DNA from: Actinernus sp. WN-2022
Taxonomy: Eukaryota > Cnidaria > Anthozoa > Actiniaria > Actinernidae
NCBI GenBank assembly: GCA_030867875.1
Contig: JAOWCC010000924.1
Coordinates: forward strand, 51,456-115,455
DNA length: 64,000 bases
Reading direction: 5' to 3'
The notes under the pieces are model-generated. The model made no database searches. It was not told the DNA's origin and worked only from the letters and a program-made list of their open reading frames with translations. Position numbers and translations under genes: made by a program. Of this stretch, positions 1 through 10,181 are shown piece after piece; position 1 is the stretch's first letter, and each line of letters opens with the position of its first letter.

Positions 1-335
1 AGCTTGGAATACATTGTAGCTTAACTGATGCTCTGCGCACATTACCTACTTTAAAATCATTCAAAAAACAAATCAGCTCTGTTAAATTCAATTTCTAGTT
101 TAAAATTTCAAATTCCATATTGGTTTAACTTTTACCGATACATATATATTTATATAGTCCACTTGTAATTAATACTAGTTATGGTTAATATAATGTACTC
201 ATATGTAATTGTATATAAGATTTCAATTTATGTACTAGCTGTAAGTAGATAGTCTCGGCTAATTAGCATGTACTTGCTAGAGGTTTAACAAGCCTCGACC
301 CCCCGAGTTGAAATAAATATCTTATCTTATCTTTA
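1..335 (+). mobile_element. 3' end of a LINE (non-LTR retrotransposon), truncated by the window edge
   Basis: The first ~100 bases read in one frame as a typical LINE reverse-transcriptase C-terminus (residues including LRTLPTLKSFKKQISSV) ending at a TAG near base 104. An AT-rich 3' UTR follows and ends in an ATCTT-type microsatellite tail near 320-335, as in CR1/L2-like elements. The 5' part lies outside the window. Family assignment is inference. Confidence 0.6.
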
Positions 336-3300
336 TATCTTATTTCAATGCAATTGAAGGAAGTGATAAAATAATTTGGCCACACGAAAATGGAATAAGA
401 AGACTGGCACGAGAGAGGAGAATGAGGGCCTGCAGCCATTCCTTATAGATGTACATGTATATTTTTCATTTCCTGTTCAGATTCTGAATGGGAAATACTG
501 ATTGGTCAATTAGTTGTCTTGTGTCACAAAATGTCACACATTCCTCCTGCAAACTGACTGAAATGGCGGTGACAAGAGTAGTGACAGAGCAGTTGAGCAT
601 TAATTCAGGAAAGTATTTAGAAGAACAAAGCAGGCAGTGAATAGTCTATATTTGTACTTTCTAGGCAATGTTTTGGCAGTTTTACCAACAGGTAAAAGCC
701 TTATTTACCAACTCTATTTGCCGTGGAAATCGAGTCAGACAAGACAAGCGCTTCGGCAGTTGTCATTGTCCTATTTGCAAAGCATTGTGAAGGATATCAG
801 TTAATTGAAACTAAATACATGGGACTAAAAGCCATCTCCCTCTGCAATGTAGAACTGAAGGACATTATGGAGATCCCTAAAGTAAGTTTTGCTTCTGCTG
901 AGGCTGTTCGAGTGAAAGATTCAGTCAGGGTTGAGTACATGAACTGATGAAGGACTAACTGAGCAGGGATTTACTATAACAATATGCTACTGTGAGGGTC
1001 CGAGTCTGACTATCCTTGTATTCTTATAATTACATGATAAAACTGATATTGTCCTAGGCACAAAGGGTGATACATTAGGTTTCTCAAGTGCAATTTCTCT
1101 GTGGAATTACAGAGTCAGGCATGTAACTTTACTTACATGTAAATTACACACAAGTATGTAGTCCAATGATGCTGTATTACTTTTGTTGATATTTTGCTAT
1201 TAGTTATGGTATATATTATATAAATAGTGTGCACAGCCTATATAATCACCACTCCTCTCAACCAATCAGCATCTTGATTTTCCAAATGCACTTAAAAATA
1301 AATGTAATTCAGCTGTGACTGCATGCAGGGCTTGAAATTAAAATAAAGTACTTGTTGCAATTTTCGACTATAGCTACAATGTACTGGAAATTTGGTCACA
1401 ATTTAGTTTTTTTCTAACCAGCAAAAAAGGTTAATCCATGTTTTCTGGAAGAAAATAAGCCCCAAATTTGCGACTGCTGAAGATATTTTAGTTTCAAAAA
1501 ACAGTATTTTGGTCACATTTGCAACCATATCAGTTGCAATTTCAAGCCCTGACACGTATGCTATTAATATTACTCTTATACATGTACACCTGTTTCAAAA
1601 AAGGTTATCCCATACAATTAAGCGACAAACAACAAGGGATGAGCTACAAAATGTACATACCCGCACCGAAATGGATTATGGTTGTTGCTAAAAGTCTGGT
1701 GAATTCGTTCGTTTTTGGAGTCGATGGATTTAAGAAGAATATAAATGGTTTCCTTTGAATTGATTTTTAAATTGCACTGTATTCCGTCACACATAGATGC
1801 CGCCAGTTGTAATGGCAATCCTTTGTCGCTTGTTGCTCATCCGTGACATTTGAAATAGGTGTACATGTATATAAATGCCCACATTGCAGTACAGAATATA
1901 TATGGAAAAAGTAGTAAAGGTTAAAGGTAAAAATATAGCTTAGGGACTGGCAATAAACAACAGATATCAATAATGATTCAACGCATGTTCCTTACCATTC
2001 TAACTTTTAGTTTAATTATTAAACTTCTAAAGTACAGTCAACAGAGAATATCCAGACTGATTGTGATTTCACTCACTTAGCTAACTGGTAGTTGACTTTT
2101 TCCAGTGTGAGCTTCTTTGAGAGTTAAGATTTGAAAAGCTTCTGATCTGCAACTTGAAGGCCTGGAAAATATAAATATAATCAATAAAATTAGAATTACA
2201 AGTTCACTAGATAAAGGGATTTTACATGTCTGGTGTGGCGTGACGAATCCGGTGTGACAACCGGAAATTAATTACAACAGGAATTCCTTGTGCTTTGCAA
2301 TCTTACCCAATAAATTCACCAATACTTAGTAAATTGGCGTGGGTTTTTTAAAGTATGAAGTGTTGCTCAATGCCTTGATCGCTGATTTAAACACATTGAT
2401 CGATGGTTGTCTTCAAAGCTTAGATTTTTGAAGTTAAATGAGCTAATCTATTACGAGACATCTCACTACGATCGACGCACATGTTTGCATGCAACGAACA
2501 CAATAATTCAAATACGTTCTCCATACTTAGATCTATACTAGCAGAGTTCACATTAATTCTTCAATTCATAGCCCAAAATATGCACTTAAAAATCTACAGA
2601 TTGAGAAGTCCTCACTGCAAGTCATCAACTAAACTAGTTTAATTTATAATTAAGAGAGCTCACTCATGGTCCGGAACGAAACCGTAAATCATAACACGGG
2701 GACCTAATTAAATACATGTTAGAGAAGCTTTTTACCACATTTTCATACAATTTAACGAGTTTCTTGAAAGATATTCGAGAACATACTTAAAAGTGCACAA
2801 TAATGACATACATGTATATTAGCGAACTTAACTACTAGAAAAACCTTAAACTTTTTCAGTTATTGTTTTTCATGTATGCATAACTGTCAGTGTCACAGAT
2901 GACAGAACTTTCAGTTTCATTTACATGCAATGAATTATACTTAAAGTAGAACATTCTGCCCACCTTTTGCACAGATTTCACCAGGTTTTCATCTCATCTA
3001 GAACTGATATGCCATGATATTACCACGCAGTTGGCAGCAGTTATTATAACCCTCTCTTTCGTGAGACTGCAGAGACTGTGAAACGAACAAGTCTCACCTC
3101 ATCTTGGCCTAATTTGAATCTTCAGCCAATCCCTGGAGGCCTGACAACTCCTTCAGCCAATCAGGTGCAAGCTATTACGAAATATGGATCAACTTGGTTC
3201 TAGTCTTCACTCGGTTAAAGTGAAAACATGGCGGAGTTTAGCAAGCGTAAAGTTAGTTCTGTTTGAATTTCGTAACAAAAACACACATTTTCAAAGTGTT

Positions 3301-3761
3301 TGCCAAATGCTTTGCTTCATTAAACACTTGGGAAGGTAAAATTGGTGAGTAATAGTCAAAATAACCAGGAGAATGTCGTGATTTTGAGCTTTTTCCTGTA
3401 GCCTCAGTAACTCAGGTTCGTATATATTTTAAACAGCACATAGTGACATACTGTCATACATTATGAAAACAAGCTAAATACAATAATAAATTACACATTA
3501 AGTTTTAAAATTTCTCATGAAACAATCTTTATTCCCTGTAATGTTAGACCAGCTTTCCAATAAAGTGTTTAGAAATTATGTGAGTCCATGATCTTAGTAA
3601 ATTGGTAGCAATTCAACTCTACGTATAACTCAATCATTTCTTACTCTGACGTCACACAGGCCAATCACGCCACATTTAATTTGTTGCAGGCTGTGGTTGG
3701 CGGAAACGAAGCGTGAACGCAGTCAACAACAATTTATTTACCCTTATGACTAAAGTTAATA
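336..3761. other. Gene-poor interval; one exon-like stretch (692-881) of unknown identity
   Basis: No recognisable protein. Bases 692-881 look like an internal exon: a pyrimidine-rich stretch and CAG before 692, and GTAAGT directly after 881. However, two frames contain stops and the third is open only from 696, and none gives a family I recognise. It could be a decayed exon or a UTR exon. ATGGCGG starts near 564 and 3229 lead only to very short frames. One MITE (1326-1551) is listed separately; otherwise the stretch is AT-rich unique DNA. Confidence 0.35.
1326..1551. mobile_element. MITE of the CAGGGCTTGAAAT family
   Basis: The ends are inverted copies of CAGGGCTTGAAATT, and the interior repeats TTGCAATTTTC-like words in both orientations. 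There is no coding capacity. A second element with the same termini lies at 52492-53026, and a decayed relative sits near 48240-48340. Confidence 0.6.
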
Positions 3762-4086
3762 CAATTACCCTATATCATTATGACGTCACGGCTTGTTTAT
3801 GAGGGGGACAGAATGGACTTGAACAATAGAATTTTGAACTAAATCTGCTCTGCTGAGGAAAATTTAACTTCGAATTGTCTGGTTTCCAGATATCAGCTGT
3901 ATCAATGTTTATCCCACAATATTTACCGTATTTGGTGGCTGTTACCACTATTCTACGTTCTACAAAATGGATTTGATAGCGATTTCCTTTGCGTTGTTGC
4001 TGTTTTGTCCCCCTCCCGCGACCGTGATCCTTAGCGTTTAAACAATAGATTGTTTTGATTTGACGTCATAATGATATAGGTCAATT
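3762..4086. mobile_element. MITE with CAATTACCCTATATCATTATGACGTCA termini, copy 1 (325 bp)
   Basis: The 3762 and 4086 ends are inverted copies of a ~26-bp sequence containing CCTATATCATTATGACGTC. A copy of the same length in the opposite orientation is present at 45973-46298 and aligns along its whole interior, so this is a genuine dispersed element. It has no open reading frame. The ends include TGACGTCA, a CRE-like octamer. Confidence 0.8.
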
Positions 4087-5529
4087 AAATAGGAAAAATA
4101 TAAATACTAAGGGGGGCGCTGGCTTCCTGAAATAACCATATAGGGTCAAGGAACCAGGAAACCAGATTTAAAGGAAGAAATATAAAATACAAGTTGCTTA
4201 TAAAATATCACAGGTCAGTGCTTATTCGTCATAAAAATTACTGTTCTCGTTCTTCCAAAATGCAAGCAAGCCCTTTCATCAAAGCTTATGTGCTCTTAAT
4301 TAACTTAAGTCTTATAAAAGAATTGAGACTTTTTTTAGATGTATTTTGTGAGGCCAAAATCGCTAGCTGCCATACAAGTTATACAAACACGTTTTTTTTG
4401 CCAACCACATTATATATGCAAATATATAAATGACATCGGTGTTTACAAACAGTAAGTATCGCTATACAGCCCTTATAACTTTCCTCTGAACTGCTCAGAG
4501 GAATTAAGGGAAGGAATATCTGTCAAGCAGGGCATGACTTAAGAAACTAGAAAACCTTCATTCCCAGGAACTCTCAGGAATTCCAAGCCCAAAAAATAAC
4601 ACCTTCACAAAATAAAACAAAACCATTTTGTAGTGAATTATAAAGCCTGATAGTTTGCCTCCACAAAGGACAACTATCACATCCTTCAACTTTTGTTTAC
4701 TAAGGAAGAATTTAGAATGTGATCAAAAGTCACTTAAGCCATTTTCGCACACAGCTGGCCAAGTAAAAAATAAACAGTCATGTTTATATCGTCCCAGCAC
4801 GCTACCTTTTTTGAGGCTGCCGCTTTTTTTATTATTTGTTATAATGTATTGGGTCCTCTAAATCTCCCTTGAGAAATATAAAGTCACAACTGAAGACAAA
4901 TCGTACTCAGTACTTCTCTCGAGTAACGTAACTTATTCCAGTCGAATAACTAAACATTGAGGATTGCTTGAAGGATTACTGGTCAAATCTTAAACAAAAG
5001 AGCTATTGTTTTCTGACAATAAGGCAACACTGTGACCTCAAAATTTAAGATGGCAGCATGCAGGAAATTCAAATGACCTTTATGGACAGGAAAATTGGTG
5101 CATAAATGACATCTAGTGTACAATTTACTGGAGACAAACACAGAGAAACTGGCTTTATAGGCATGTATAACAAACACTTGAGAGCAAACATTGTTTTTCA
5201 GCCGAGGTTCCTTTTAAGTGAAAACAAGTGAGCTACTTGAAGGGAATACATGTAACTATAATTAAAATATATTTGATTGTTCATTCACAACGCATTGATC
5301 ACTATTTCCTGGAGCCATATTGAACCCTTTCTATACATGTGATTTTTTATAACTAAATATTGAATGTGGGTGATTAACTTGTGTGGTATCAGAAACTAGA
5401 GCACTGAGTCATATCCGTGAAACAAATTCTGTGTGCACTAAATAGTTCAAAATAGGACTGAACACTTTCTTTTCTATTGTTTAATTAGTGCTATTAAGTA
5501 CTATTTGTTAAGAAATGTTTCATGGATAT
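4087..5529. other. Gene-free interval with decayed element halves
   Basis: I see no gene. Bases ~4660-4760 resemble a decayed member of the GGGCTGTGTGC MITE family (AATTTAGAATGTGATC is shared with 8966-9105 and 58752-58850). Bases 4990-5217 are one half of the long-TIR family seen complete at 26882-27456. Confidence 0.4.
4990..5217. mobile_element. Half copy of the long-TIR element found complete at 26882-27456
   Basis: The order of blocks (AAACAATAGCT-like word, AAGATGGC, CAGGAAATTCAAATGA, GGTGCAT, TACAATTTACTGGA, CTTGAGAGCAAA, TTGTTTTT, AGCCG) matches the right arm of 26882-27456 base for base over long stretches. The left arm is absent, so this is a truncated copy. Confidence 0.7.
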
Positions 5530-6217
5530 TATTTTAAGATTCTAATTGATAAACCTTGCACAAATCTTTCAAAATCCTATCTTAAGATTTTTGATAAATC
5601 TTGCAAATATATCTTGACTAGAATTTATCTTAAGATTCTTGCCATGATCTTGGCAAGATCTTATATTAAGATTCTTGCCAAGATCTTGGTAAGATCTTGA
5701 TTAATCTTGTCAAGACCTTGGCAAGATATTGGCAAGGTCTTGGCAAGATTTATCAAGAATCTTAAGATAAGATCTTGCCAAGATCTTGGCAAGGTCTTGG
5801 CAAGAATCTTAATACAAGATCTTGCTAAAATCTTACCAAGATCATGGCAAGATCTTGCTAAAACCTTGGCAAGACCTTGGCAAGATCTTGGCAAGATCTT
5901 GACAAGATCTTATCTTAAGATTCTTGATGAATACTGCCAAGATCTTGCCAAAACCTTGGCAAGATCTTGACAAGATCTTATCTTAAGATTCTTGCAAATA
6001 TCTTGCAAAGATCTTGCAAAGACCTTGCCAAGATCTTGCCATGATCTCGCCAAGATCTTATCTTAAGATTCTTGATGAATCTTGTGAAAATCTTGCCATG
6101 ATCTTGCCAAGATCTTGCCAAGATTTTGGCAAGATTCAGCCGAAATAAGATCTTGCCAAGATCTTACAGGATCTTGTAAGATCTTACAAGATCTTGGCAA
6201 GATGCTCAACCTGGGAT
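5530..6217. repeat. Degenerate self-complementary repeat built from AAGATCTTGCC words
   Basis: About 690 bp consist of variants of CAAGATCTTGGC and TCTTAAGATTCTTG at irregular ~11-12 bp spacing. The core AAGATCTT is its own reverse complement, so the block can pair with itself in many registers. The right end reads CTCAACCTGGG, which is also the terminus of the short TIR element at 53174-53323 made of the same word. The several open frames across the block arise from the repeat and are not genes. Confidence 0.85.
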
Positions 6218-6480
6218 ATTGGGCAAATCCACTCCCCTTTTGGAAGTGGAGGGAGGTTGACACATGCCCAAAGGAACCATGTATTAACAGCACATACTCA
6301 TCACATGTTTAGCATAAGCATGAACTATGAAACACCATCATTTGAATCGTGCTTCAAGACAGATTGGACAAATCCACTTCCCTTTCGGCGGTGTAGTGAG
6401 GTTGACACATGCCAAATGGAACCTCATTATCACATGCTATCATTAATCCTTCCTCTGGCATTCCACAAGTGCAATGGGAA
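6218..6480 (+). repeat. Old direct duplication, ~143-bp spacing
   Basis: GGGCAAATCCACTCCC...GAGGTTGACACATGCC at ~6220 recurs diverged at ~6363 (GGACAAATCCACTTCC...GAGGTTGACACATGCC). Two tandem, diverged copies of unknown origin sit beside the AAGATCTTG block. Confidence 0.5.
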
Positions 6481-8077
6481 AGCACAGTCATTGTCACTGT
6501 AGTTGTCTGGCTTCCCTGTCGTCTGTCTACAACATGAACCCATACACAAAATTAGAGGGGGATGCACAGGCCGTGTTCACTTGACCGCAAGTTGTACATT
6601 GTATTGATCCTGTCAGCCCTTGTATCCCCATCATAATGTTAAATTCAGTACCCTTAACCAGTTATGTTTCAAGAATATTTTCTGAGAAAGCATAAGAGTG
6701 TTAAACTGCATGAAAGCTTACCTTTTTTATTTAATACTCTTTCTTGTAGCAATTGCCATGATCGAATCTCCATGTTTTGCCCCACATACATGTAGGCCCC
6801 ACCTCAGCTAGTGTTATTACCCCATCCCCTCGGGCACTCTACCTCAATAAATGTGATCCTTAGCCCCACAGCCCACCCCCCCCCCCCCCCCCCCCAAAAA
6901 AAACAGTTTTTTTTTGGGGGGGGGTGTGGGGGTTTACTTTGACTAGTGCATAATGGGACCATCACTTTCTTTAATTATGTGCCAAAGATATTTTAGGAGG
7001 CATGCCAGGGTGGAATAATGGCCATTCATGTTTCTCTTCTCTTCTCTTCTTCTTTCTCCTCTCCTTTTTTACTTGCGTTTTCACATAAAAAATCTAATTA
7101 TTGAAATTTATGAAAAAAGGTCTTCTCACAAATGTCAACCAAGAGAATTTTTTAGCCTAGTGTGAATTTTTCTTTTATGCCATCAATTCGAAATTAGTGT
7201 CATTGGTGCATGGCCCACGTCCTTCTTAATCACTGATACCTTAAAGGAAGATCGACTCAGAAGTTTGCTAGTGAAATATTTTTTCACTCAAATCAGAAAA
7301 CTGCTAGTATTTTGGTATATATATAAAGCATTAATTTTGCCCTGGTTTATTGTTGACAAGGCCTAGTAGTGTTGCTGACTCTGTTCCATATATCACCAGT
7401 CTATTACTGTATTTCTGTGTGTCAGATACTTACTAGTTATTTCATGGTTTTCTATGGAATACCGACAAATATTTCATGAGAAATTTGGTATTATATACAG
7501 GGTATCATTTGCCCTGTATTTCATAGTAAAGCTGAGCTCTGATTGGCTTAAATATAATATTTATAGGATAATCAGTAAAGCTTGAGGCATACATGTATAG
7601 AACTGAGGTTTGTACTTGAAAGGAGAGCAGGCTGTTGTGCCAGATAACTATCACTGAGATTCTATTTAAGAATAGCACAACAGTTCTTACATTTCCATTT
7701 ACACAATGCAGAGTTCTCCCCAAAGCATCGTAGCGTGGTGCTATGCTACTTTTTCAGAACTGTTATGATAATTTTTATCATTTTGGGATTGAAGTTTCTT
7801 CAAGATATTGAACTAACTTCGAATATTTCAAGTTACATGTACGTTTGTATTTATCATTTGTCTACCATTTTGTATTCAAATCCATTGCCTGCAATCCTCA
7901 TATCCAATCAGCTGAGCGAATGGCATCTGTGATAGTGTGACAAAGCTGTTTTCATACCTACTGTATTTTCTCACCTATAAGCTGCACCTTTATTCACAAG
8001 GGAGAACATTTTTTTTGGATGGGAAATATACATTTTCCCATTACAAAACCATTAATGTAAAAGTTGAACTCTTACCA
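6481..8077. other. Gene-free interval
   Basis: I find no gene or clear element. A long C run followed by A and G runs lies at ~6868-6928, a CT-rich stretch at ~7030-7070, and the rest is AT-rich unique sequence. Confidence 0.4.
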
Positions 8078-8492
8078 TTAATGTGCGTATCACCCTTTTG
8101 CAATTTCGATAGCTTATGAACCTCCGAAAAGTTTTGGATACTTCTGTGAAGAAAGTTTTGGTTTAAAGTGAATACTTTATGTTTTACGCTTGTTTGAAAT
8201 CGTGTAAATGTGACCTTTCCTGACCCATGGCCGCGTAAGTAAAAGCCTGGGTCAAAACCTGGGTAGACGTCATCTTGACGTCATATAATTAATTCGGCGT
8301 TGCAATCATTTGAAGAAATACTTACAATGTACATAACATGTTGACCAACATGACTTTTTTCTTTACTAACAACTCAAAAACTGTGTATATTTTCTATGCA
8401 TCGATGTTGTGATAAAAAGGTGCCATGGAGAATAATTCATTAATGAGATGACGTCTTCCCAGGTTTTGACCCAGGCTTTTACTTACACGGTC
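8078..8492. mobile_element. Long-TIR element (CCTATAACCCTTTTGCAA family), truncated copy
   Basis: It matches the complete copy at 14251-14818 through CCCTTTTGCAATTT, AGCTTATGAACCTC, TACTTCTGTGAAGAAAG, TGTGACCTTTCCTGACCCAT and AAAAGCCTGGGTC. Its right arm stops after CAGGCTTTTACTTACACGGTC, so the outer right terminus is missing. Confidence 0.75.
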
Positions 8493-8965
8493 TGCTAATC
8501 TTCTCTGCTAATTCCTCAAAATTAATGGTTCCTAGTGTTGTTAAATCCCATAAAAAATATTGGTCTTGGAAGCCCTCAAATTTTCCAATAAAGTATCATT
8601 CTCGTTGAGTTAATGTAATACATGTAGGTCCATGCTCGATCGGACCCCTTTGAAATCCAAGATGGCAGACCACGGACTCAGACACATGGGCATATAGTTT
8701 TGCCAGAAAATCTTTCTTGTGTGCTTAAAGGGGTGATGTTCCTTAAATATGTTGTTAGTTAATGGGGGAATAAAAGACAGCAGGTTAAAAATATTAATAT
8801 ATATACAAGAAGTGACAAGGAAAGTTGTAACCTGGCAATTACATGTATACAAAGTTGATGACAACGATCTCTTCTGAAGAAGTTCTTCACGTTATTTGAA
8901 TAAAGTATTCTTCAAGTATTCAAATAAATGCATTCTGATTCATATCAATGAGTATGTGTTTCAGT

Positions 8966-9105
8966 TGAAGCTGGGCTGTGTGCCGCAAGGGCCTAAGTGA
9001 CTCCTGATCACGTTATAAATTCTCCCTTAGAAAACAAAAAAATTGAAGGAGAATTTAGAATGTGATCAGGAGTCACTTAATACCCTTGTGGTACACAGCC
9101 CTTCA
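8966..9105. mobile_element. Fold-back MITE of the GGGCTGTGTGC family (140 bp)
   Basis: The arms TGAAG..GGGCTGTGTGCC and GGTACACAGCCCTTCA are inverted, and an inner pair (GTGACTCCTGATCAC and GTGATCAGGAGTCAC) is perfectly inverted. A shorter copy of the same family is at 58752-58850. Confidence 0.75.
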
Positions 9106-10181
9106 GTTATTGAATTAGTTTATACAAATTAGAATATATTGTTATGCAAATTTGGCACCACTCTGAGAAAAGATTATGTGGAGAACCCTGCAATGTATGA
9201 AGAGAAAGTTAAAGTGTTGGGAGACCAGGTCAACAGGTTTTATGTTCCTGTCATCCAAAGATGCGGTCGGAACTGGATTAAAACCCACTATCCTGCATTC
9301 ATAATTAGTTTTTTTTTTTACTATTATTATCATTATTATCATTTATATTATTATTAGGGTAGAATAGCATAGTTATAAGCACAACCACTTCAGCATAGTT
9401 ATAAGCATAACCACATCAGCAACACTGTAAATTTATCATGGGTAAATAAATATTATTATTATTGATATTATATAATTATAATTATTGGTGATTTACCAAC
9501 TGAGCTATTTTTGCCATGTGGTAGTCTGTGTACAAGAGACTTGTGATAATGTCTAGGACACTCAAAGTTTTTAGAGATGTATAGTATATGTGGTACAGAG
9601 GCCAAACCTTCCCTGCTCGACAGAAATTCCTTCCCCCTCTCTTCTGTCTAGCATATCGATGTTTTGCCCTTTCCCTGACTTTGTTGTAGTTCGTTTATAA
9701 CCCCAGGTTCAAATTTTTTTGAACCGGTACAATTTTTTTGAACTGATTCATTTTTATAAAGATATTAAGCACTGATGTTAGTTTTTTTTTTAATGTTGGG
9801 TTGGGATTTGGATTAGTTAACATGACTATTGAAGAAGGATTGAAGGAGGGTTGTCAAAAATATTTTGCAGGGGAGTGGTGTGTGGATTTTCTTTTTAATC
9901 TGCCTCCCACCCTACAAAAAAAACCACCCCTTTTTTAATAAAAAATAAATAATATATCCCTTATTATAATCTTTACAATAATTGTACCTGTTCAAGAAAA
10001 GATGTGAGTTTGTTAAAAAAATTGAACTAGGGGTTAAAATTTAACTACATCATACACACCAGCTGTGTTTATGCTTGAATAAAAATGCCTTGGTACATTG
10101 TAGGTAGTTTCTACATGTATGTATATTTTCATATTTACTATTTGTGAATGAAATATTTTTTAATATGGTGTGTATTAATAG
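9106..10181. other. Interval upstream of the first eS24 exon seen
   Basis: A 72-codon open frame begins near 9139 (residues VKVLGDQVNRFYVPVIQRC) and I recognise no family in it. ATT/TTA microsatellite lies at ~9310-9360 and ~9440-9485, and T- and A-rich runs near 9780-9960. No eS24 exon 2 was found here. Confidence 0.4.

Noticed and set aside
723..947. 74-codon frame as a gene
   Set aside because: It starts at GTG, has no recognisable family, and runs through a consensus donor at 882; at most it is part of a decayed exon.
5515..6293. Frames of 61-87 codons on both strands rich in ARS, KIL and DLAK
   Set aside because: They translate the AAGATCTTG word repeat; no frame has independent coding character.
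6868..6928. Poly-C/poly-A/poly-G stretch as a structured motif
   Set aside because: Homopolymer runs like this are easily distorted by sequencing; alone they support no call.
9139..9357. eS24 exon 2 candidate
   Set aside because: The reading (VKVLGDQVNRFYVPVIQRC) does not resemble the eS24 N-terminus and runs into an ATT microsatellite.
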